A DNA stretch of 64,000 bases. Source: G963662675 sp963676845 (lineage in GTDB: Bacteria > Bacteroidota > Bacteroidia > Bacteroidales > Prolixibacteraceae). Below are positions 58,784-64,000 of this stretch, in pieces. A program made the position numbers and the translations under genes. Positions within the stretch are counted from its first letter, which is position 1. The number at the start of each line of letters is the position of its first letter. The stretch covers positions 127,966 through 191,965 of the forward strand of contig CAXXKK010000006.1 of assembly GCA_963676845.2 (NCBI GenBank), read 5' to 3'. The notes under the pieces are model-generated. The model was not told the DNA's origin and searched no databases. It saw only the letters and a program-made list of their open reading frames with translations.

Positions 58784-59155
58784 TTATCCCATTACTGTCC
58801 GTCCAAATGGTGTTAAAGCCAAACTTGCCAGTTTAAAATGTTGTTTTGCAAATGGGATACCAATAATGGTTATCGCAAACAGAATTGCAAAAACTAAATG
58901 AGAAAGTGAAATCCAGATGCCACCGATCAAAATCCAAAGAATATTCATAATAGTTGATAAACATCCAGGTGCATAATCCATGTATTCAATACGTTTGCCA
59001 AATGGCCAAAGAGCCAGTCCTGCAAGCTTAAAGACCTGAAGGCCAAAAGGAATTCCAACAATAGTTAAACAAAGTAATAAACCCGCAAAGATGTACTCCA
59101 AAAAAATTAAAAAGCCGCCAAAAACTATCCAGATAATATTTCCTAATGTATTCAT
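58784..59155 (-). CDS. YccF-domain inner-membrane protein
   Basis: 123-residue membrane protein with two repeats of the YccF domain: NTLGNIIWIVFGGFLIFLEY and GIPFGLQVFKLAGLALWPFG in the first half, NILWILIGGIWISLSHLVFA and GIPFAKQHFKLASLALTPFG in the second. The internal duplication is plain. Function is unknown. The family is widespread, small and predicted in the inner membrane. Confidence 0.88.
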   Translation of the reverse strand: MNTLGNIIWIVFGGFLIFLEYIFAGLLLCLTIVGIPFGLQVFKLAGLALWPFGKRIEYMDYAPGCLSTIMNILWILIGGIWISLSHLVFAILFAITIIGIPFAKQHFKLASLALTPFGRTVMG

Positions 59156-59353
59156 GAGTTATATGTTTCAAGCAAATTTACTGAATGAATAATGAATAGA
59201 TATCATTTTTCGGTAAACGATATTATTTGAAGGGTAACATGGATATGGAGCGTGTTTTTGATTAATGTATATTAAGATGTTTATCAAATATTCCTCAAAA
59301 TTAAACAATAAAGACCTGTAGGTGTTTTATTTTTAAATTTTGGAGGGACGATT

Positions 59354-60088
59354 ATGAAAGTAAATGGATTTATACAAACAAATACAATTTCTAAAAAAGT
59401 AAATGGAAATACTTCATCTACTTGTTCAAATAATGGGAGTTCTGCAGAACTTATTGGAGATAATCATATTGCGACATCAATTGAGACACCAATGCGTGAT
59501 GATGCTTTTGAATTAAGTGATGAAGAAAAGATGGAGATTATAGAAGATAAGTTTAAAGATATCATGCAAACTTTAGGCTTAGACTTGTCTGATGACAGTT
59601 TAAGTGGTACACCACACCGTGTCGCAAAAATGTATGTACAGGAAATCTTCAATGGATTAAATCCCGTAAATAAACCTAAGATATCTGTCTTCGAGAATAA
59701 GTTTCAATATGGAGAAATGTTGGTTGAGAAAAACATCAACTTAAATTCTACTTGTGAACATCACTTTCTACCAATAGTAGGGAAGGCTCATGTGGCTTAT
59801 ATGTCGAGTGGGCAAGTTATCGGACTTTCAAAAATTAACCGCATTGTTGATTATTACGCCCGTCGACCACAGGTTCAGGAGAGGTTAACAGTTCAGATTG
59901 CAAATGAATTGAAGAAAATACTTAAAACAGAAGATGTTGCTGTAATTATTGATGCCAAGCATATGTGTGTATCATCCAGAGGAATTGAAGATGAAAGTAG
60001 TTCTACTGTTACCGCAGAGTATGGAGGGGTTTTCAAGCTAAAAGAAAATAAAGAGGAATTTCTGAAATATATTACATTGGGAAAATAA
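59354..60088 (+). CDS. folE: GTP cyclohydrolase I
   Basis: Makes dihydroneopterin triphosphate from GTP, the entry to folate and pterin synthesis. STCEHHFLPIVGKAHVAYM supplies zinc ligands Cys and His near residue 135, GLSKINRIVDYYARRPQVQE and MCVSSRGIED follow. The ~60-residue N-terminal extension (low complexity, Ser/Asn/Thr-rich) is longer than in E. coli FolE; the enzyme part begins near residue 60. A clear Shine-Dalgarno, GGAGGG (59342-59347), precedes ATG 59354. Confidence 0.93.
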   Translation: MKVNGFIQTNTISKKVNGNTSSTCSNNGSSAELIGDNHIATSIETPMRDDAFELSDEEKMEIIEDKFKDIMQTLGLDLSDDSLSGTPHRVAKMYVQEIFNGLNPVNKPKISVFENKFQYGEMLVEKNINLNSTCEHHFLPIVGKAHVAYMSSGQVIGLSKINRIVDYYARRPQVQERLTVQIANELKKILKTEDVAVIIDAKHMCVSSRGIEDESSSTVTAEYGGVFKLKENKEEFLKYITLGK

Positions 60089-60100
60089 ATTACACAATGC

Positions 60101-60138
60101 AAAAAAGGTCGATCATAATACATGATCGACCTTTTTTA
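60101..60138. terminator. Bidirectional terminator of folE and the Hpt gene
   Basis: AAAAAAGGTCGATCA and TGATCGACCTTTTTT, a perfect inverted repeat with T-runs on both strands, lies exactly between the converging genes. Confidence 0.93.
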
Positions 60139-60495
60139 TTATTTCAAATTATTAATTTCTTCTTTAAGTTCTTTCTCCGCTTTATTGATTAAATCAACAA
60201 ATTCATCAACATAATCAGTGTAAGTTTCGATATCCTCTTCGTTTTGAGTTTTTAGCTGCAATTCCTTCAAATTGTGACCTAAATCATTCATTCCAAAGGT
60301 CATAACAGAAGACTTTGCTTTGTGTGCCAATTCTCCTAATTCTCTCCAATTTTTGTTTTTAAGGTGTTCTTGTAACCCATCTCTGAATTCTGGAATTTGT
60401 TCGAAGAAAAGCTGAATGAAATCGATCAATATCTCAGATTCCCCACCTGTTATCTCATTCAAATAGGATAGGTTTGTTACTTTTTGTTCTTGCAT
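60139..60495 (-). CDS. Hpt-domain phosphotransfer protein
   Basis: 118-residue four-helix Hpt protein. The phosphorylatable His is in LAHKAKSSVMTFGMNDLG (H-x-x-K-S-S form). It starts MQEQKVTNLSYLNEITGGES and has TEILIDFIQLFF-type helix text next. Such proteins relay phosphate between hybrid kinases and response regulators. No two-component partner is adjacent. Single gene with its own terminator. Confidence 0.88.
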   Translation of the reverse strand: MQEQKVTNLSYLNEITGGESEILIDFIQLFFEQIPEFRDGLQEHLKNKNWRELGELAHKAKSSVMTFGMNDLGHNLKELQLKTQNEEDIETYTDYVDEFVDLINKAEKELKEEINNLK

Positions 60496-61084
60496 TTTAA
60501 TTGTACTTGGTGATAGATTAAATTAAACGCTGCTTCCCAATAGCTACAAATATAAATTTATTTATAGAATAGCCATTGGATATTCAGATTAGTTTTTTCA
60601 CTCTTATATCTCAAGTTATAAACTATTCCGATATCTTATTCTTAAATGTTTTTAAGTCATCATGTTGCAAGTTTTTACAGAAAAATGAAAAAAGAAATAT
60701 ACTTTAAGGATAGTCTAATTGTAAATGTTTTTAATTGAAAAAAGGATGGGGGGAACCATCCTTTTTTACCTAACCAAAATTATTACTTATGAAAAAAAAT
60801 CTTTTTTTTACGAGTGCTTCTTATGCTTACAAATGTATTGTAGAATAGCGTTAAGAACATAGAAGCAAAGTTAATTAATGTTAATCTTCTACCTTGTTTC
60901 GCGAGAATACAATCGATAGTAATTATAACGTCAAGTGTTAATTCTAAATGTGTTACAAAACCTGTTACTTAATAGCTATATAACAGTTATTTACAATTCG
61001 TATTCATTTCAATTTTAAAGAAATAACATTTAAATTAGCAAAAGTGTAAAAATCTTAGAAATACTAAACCTTAAATAATGTTTT
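60496..61084. other. Gene-free spacer upstream of ppdK, holding an orphan terminator
   Basis: 589 nt of AT-rich sequence. The one clear element is the hairpin at 60738-60767. No ORF is convincing. ppdK has no recognisable consensus promoter in the last 200 nt. The first 240 nt could encode a small RNA that ends at the hairpin, or the hairpin could be a leader attenuator for ppdK. Neither can be told from sequence. Confidence 0.5.
60738..60767 (+). terminator. Orphan intrinsic terminator
   Basis: AAAAAAGGATGG and CCATCCTTTTTT pair around GGGGAA, with a T-run following. The nearest upstream gene is on the other strand, so a plus-strand transcript from within 60496-60737 is implied if it is used. 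Confidence 0.7.
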
Positions 61085-63793
61085 ATGGCAAAGCACGTTT
61101 ATACATTTGGAAATGGACAGGCTGAAGGTAGAGCCGACATGAAAAATCTCCTTGGCGGGAAAGGAGCAAACCTGGCAGAAATGAACCTGATTGGGGTTCC
61201 GGTGCCTCCTGGCTTCACAATCACAACTGAGGTATGTACAATATATAATCAACAAGGTCATGCTGCTGCAGTTGCAATAGTAAAAGACGAAGTTGAAAAA
61301 GCTGTTGCATTAATTGAAGAACTAACAAATACCAAATTTGGAGATAAAGAAAACCCATGTTTAGTATCGGTTCGTTCAGGCGCTCGTGTTTCAATGCCTG
61401 GAATGATGGATACTGTTCTTAACCTTGGATTGAATGATCTTGCCGTTCAGGGAATTGCTAAAAAATCAGGGAATGAGCGTTTTGCATGGGATTCCTACAG
61501 GCGTTTTGTACAAATGTATGGTGATGTTGTATTAGGTATGAAACCTGAAAGTAAGGAAGATATTGATCCTTTTGAAGAAATCATGGATCACCTGAAAGAA
61601 GAAAAAGGTATTGAGTTAGATACTCAATTTACAGTTGATGATCTTAAGTTATTGGTTATTCGTTTTAAAGAAGCAGTACTTAAGGTAACTGGTAAGAGCT
61701 TCCCTGATGATCCTTGGGAACAACTTTGGGGTGCTATTTCTGCTGTATTTGACAGTTGGATGAATGAAAGAGCTATTTACTACCGTAAAATGCATACAAT
61801 CCCTGCCGAGTGGGGAACAGCTGTAAATGTACAGGCAATGGTGTTTGGTAATATGGGTGACTCATCAGCTACAGGAGTTGCTTTTACCCGCGATGCCGCT
61901 ACAGGTGAAGATTTATTCAATGGTGAATATCTTATTAATGCTCAGGGAGAAGATGTTGTGGCAGGCATTCGTACTCCACAGCAAATTACACTTGAAGGAA
62001 GTAAACGCTGGGCTGTTTTAGCTGGTGTTACGGAAGAAGATCGTAAAGCAAATTATCCTTCTTTGGAAGAAACAATGCCTGAATTGTATAAGCAATTAAG
62101 AGAGGTGGAGACTAATCTGGAAGGACATTATAAAGATATGCAGGATCTTGAGTTTACCATTCAGGAAGGTAAATTATGGTTATTGCAAACACGTAATGGT
62201 AAGCGTACTGGTGCTGCAATGGCAAAAATTGCAGTTGATATGCTTGAGCAAGGTGTAATTGATGAAGAAACAGCATTATTACGCATTGAACCTAACAAAC
62301 TGGACGAGTTATTGCACCCGGTTTTTGATGCAGAGGCTATTAAATCTGCAAAAGTACTGGCTAAAGGTTTGCCAGCTTCTCCTGGTGCTGCTACCGGACA
62401 GGTGGTTTTCTTTGCTGATGAAGCTTCAAATTATGAAAATTCTATTCTTGTACGTATTGAAACATCTCCTGAAGATTTGGAAGGTATGAATGTTGCCCGT
62501 GGTATTTTAACTGCCCGTGGTGGTATGACATCTCATGCTGCAGTAGTTGCCCGTGGTATGGGTAAATGTTGTGTATCTGGTGCCGGAGCTATTAAAATTG
62601 ATTATAAAGCACGAATTATGACTGTTGGTGGCAACCAGTACAAAGAAGGTGACTGGATTTCACTGAATGGTTCAACTGGTGAAGTTTACGAAGGAAAAGT
62701 AACAACCCAGAGTCCTGAAATGGGCGGAGACTTCGGAAAAATTATGGACTTGGCGGATAAGTATACACGAATGACTGTTCGCACAAATGCGGATACTCCA
62801 AATGATGCCCAGGTTGCCAGAAATTTTGGTGCTCAGGGTATCGGTCTTTGTCGTACCGAGCACATGTTCTTCGAAGGGGAACGAATTAAAGCAATGCGTG
62901 AAATGATTCTTTCTTCAACGAAAGAAGGAAGGGAAAAAGCTTTAGCAAAACTTCTTCCTTACCAACGTAGTGACTTTGAAGGTATATTCGAAGCAATGGA
63001 AGGCTTTGGAGTTACTGTACGTTTGCTTGACCCTCCATTACATGAGTTTGTTCCTCACCAATTAGCTACCCAAAAAGAATTGGCAAGCGAAATGGGTATT
63101 TCTTTGGATGCAGTGAAATCTAAAATTGCTGAATTGGAAGAATTTAACCCAATGCTTGGACACCGTGGTTGTCGTTTAGGTATTACATATCCTGAAATTA
63201 CAGCAATGCAGGCTCGTGCAATTATTGAAGCTGCCCTTAATCTTAAAGCTAAAGGTATAGATGCCCGACCAGAGATTATGGTTCCTCTTGTTGGCACAAT
63301 TGCAGAATTGAAAAATCAAGCTGATGTAATTAGAAGTACTGCTGCTAAAGTTATGGAAGAAAGAGGTGAATCAATTGATTATTTATTAGGTACAATGATT
63401 GAAATTCCTCGTGCAGCCCTAACTGCTGACCACATCGCAGCAGAAGCAGATTTTTTCTCATTTGGAACGAATGACCTAACTCAGATGACCCTTGGTTTCT
63501 CTCGTGATGATGCCGGTAAATTCTTACCTGATTACATTGATAATGGTATCTTTAAACAAGATCCATTCCAGGTATTGGATCAAAGTGGAGTTGGCCAACT
63601 TGTAAAAATGGGTGTTGATAAAGGTCGCTCAGTTAAACCTGATCTGAAGGTTGGAATCTGTGGTGAGCATGGAGGTGAACCTAGTTCAGTTGAGTTCTGC
63701 AACTCGGTAGGTTTGAACTATGTAAGTTGTTCTCCATATCGTGTGCCTATTGCACGTGTTGCTGCTGCACAAGCTAATATAAAGCAGAAATAA
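61085..63793 (+). CDS. ppdK: Pyruvate, phosphate dikinase
   Basis: 902-residue enzyme interconverting PEP, AMP and PPi with pyruvate, ATP and Pi. The N-terminal nucleotide-binding domain has GNGQAEGRADMKNLLGGKGA and SVRSGARVSMPGMMDTVLNL. The phosphohistidine domain has GGMTSHAAVVARGMGK with the catalytic His near 482. The C-terminal PEP domain has CRTEHMFF and FGTNDLTQMTLGFSRDD. It uses PPi in place of the AMP/Pi chemistry of PpsA, usual in anaerobic Bacteroidota. The gene at 34958 carries only the first domain. Confidence 0.96.
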   Translation: MAKHVYTFGNGQAEGRADMKNLLGGKGANLAEMNLIGVPVPPGFTITTEVCTIYNQQGHAAAVAIVKDEVEKAVALIEELTNTKFGDKENPCLVSVRSGARVSMPGMMDTVLNLGLNDLAVQGIAKKSGNERFAWDSYRRFVQMYGDVVLGMKPESKEDIDPFEEIMDHLKEEKGIELDTQFTVDDLKLLVIRFKEAVLKVTGKSFPDDPWEQLWGAISAVFDSWMNERAIYYRKMHTIPAEWGTAVNVQAMVFGNMGDSSATGVAFTRDAATGEDLFNGEYLINAQGEDVVAGIRTPQQITLEGSKRWAVLAGVTEEDRKANYPSLEETMPELYKQLREVETNLEGHYKDMQDLEFTIQEGKLWLLQTRNGKRTGAAMAKIAVDMLEQGVIDEETALLRIEPNKLDELLHPVFDAEAIKSAKVLAKGLPASPGAATGQVVFFADEASNYENSILVRIETSPEDLEGMNVARGILTARGGMTSHAAVVARGMGKCCVSGAGAIKIDYKARIMTVGGNQYKEGDWISLNGSTGEVYEGKVTTQSPEMGGDFGKIMDLADKYTRMTVRTNADTPNDAQVARNFGAQGIGLCRTEHMFFEGERIKAMREMILSSTKEGREKALAKLLPYQRSDFEGIFEAMEGFGVTVRLLDPPLHEFVPHQLATQKELASEMGISLDAVKSKIAELEEFNPMLGHRGCRLGITYPEITAMQARAIIEAALNLKAKGIDARPEIMVPLVGTIAELKNQADVIRSTAAKVMEERGESIDYLLGTMIEIPRAALTADHIAAEADFFSFGTNDLTQMTLGFSRDDAGKFLPDYIDNGIFKQDPFQVLDQSGVGQLVKMGVDKGRSVKPDLKVGICGEHGGEPSSVEFCNSVGLNYVSCSPYRVPIARVAAAQANIKQK

Positions 63794-63810
63794 ATTTTAT
63801 ATAACTACAT

Positions 63811-63846
63811 GGAGAGAGGTTATCATTTTTGATGGCCTCTTTTTTA
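63811..63846 (+). terminator. Terminator of ppdK
   Basis: AGAGGTTATCA and TGATGGCCTCT pair (G-U allowed) around a short T loop and run into TTTTT, 20 nt after the ppdK stop. From here to the window end I see no gene. Confidence 0.85.
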
Positions 63847-64000
63847 TACTCTTCTATTCTAAACCCAATAAGAGAATTGTTTGTTTTATTGAATATTTAG
63901 TCTTAATTGTAAATTATCAGTGGCACACGATAAAATTCAAACATATAGCATTAACTCAGGAAATAATTCAGGTCAGGAATTTATTCTTAAAAGTATGCGG

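Noticed and set aside
60496..61084. Riboswitch or 6S RNA upstream of ppdK
   Set aside because: No conserved motif of a known class is recognisable; the region is too AT-rich for a 6S-type hairpin.

Overview
The window reads as an AT-rich chromosomal segment of a Bacteroidota bacterium. I infer an anaerobic or facultative marine/sediment lineage near Marinilabiliales. The supports are promoters of the TTG-N19-TAnnTTTG type, lipoproteins with C-S/C-N lipoboxes, BatA/VWA membrane proteins, a 1103-residue SecA, a 2-oxoacid:ferredoxin oxidoreductase, PPi-type pyruvate phosphate dikinase and many six-bladed beta-propeller lipoproteins. The exact taxon cannot be fixed from sequence alone.

Layout. 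0-11 kb: the end of one RND efflux permease, three propeller lipoprotein genes framed by palindromic intergenic repeats, a second RND permease, and two more propeller genes. 11-25 kb: an M14 peptidase, a carboxypeptidase-regulatory-like exported protein, another propeller gene, a TPR sensor histidine kinase, trxB, tRNA-Pro(GGG), a BatA-like membrane protein, a 7TM-HD phosphohydrolase and an NlpC/P60 hydrolase with a NUDIX partner. 25-30 kb: three more tandem propeller lipoproteins. 30-45 kb: a sugar-nucleotidyltransferase-like gene, gamma-carbonic anhydrase, korAB, a PEP/pyruvate-binding protein with two receiver-like domains, a NifX-like protein with a Cys-rich tail, a pyridoxal-kinase-like enzyme, a HAD phosphatase, an M16 protease and a Spy-like exported protein. 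45-64 kb: secA-lgt, a DUF6340-like lipoprotein, a VWA-type membrane protein, the haem operon hemN-hemG-hemF-hemH, a NUDIX hydrolase, YccF, folE, an Hpt protein and ppdK.

The strongest unexplained signals are three. (1) Two intergenic arrays of short core motifs are spaced with helical-phase regularity: exactly 20 bp at 10904-11116 (core CCTTTTA, six direct then six inverted units) and alternating 20/21 bp at 37974-38233 (core YCTGCA). (2) There are nine paralogous propeller lipoproteins. Five carry the full C-terminal module ending in ENDNPVLMLVKLKE or a near variant, and in two neighbours the module's coding DNA is 137/141 identical while the rest of the genes has diverged. (3) About 28 single-base (once two-base) indels are confined to 7.57-24.74 kb. 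Nearly all are an extra copy of a neighbouring base. They break nine genes including trxB, and also put two extra bases into tRNA-Pro. I read this as a patch of poor consensus sequence rather than mass pseudogenisation. Genes broken this way are typed as pseudogenes here, with the likely intact product described.
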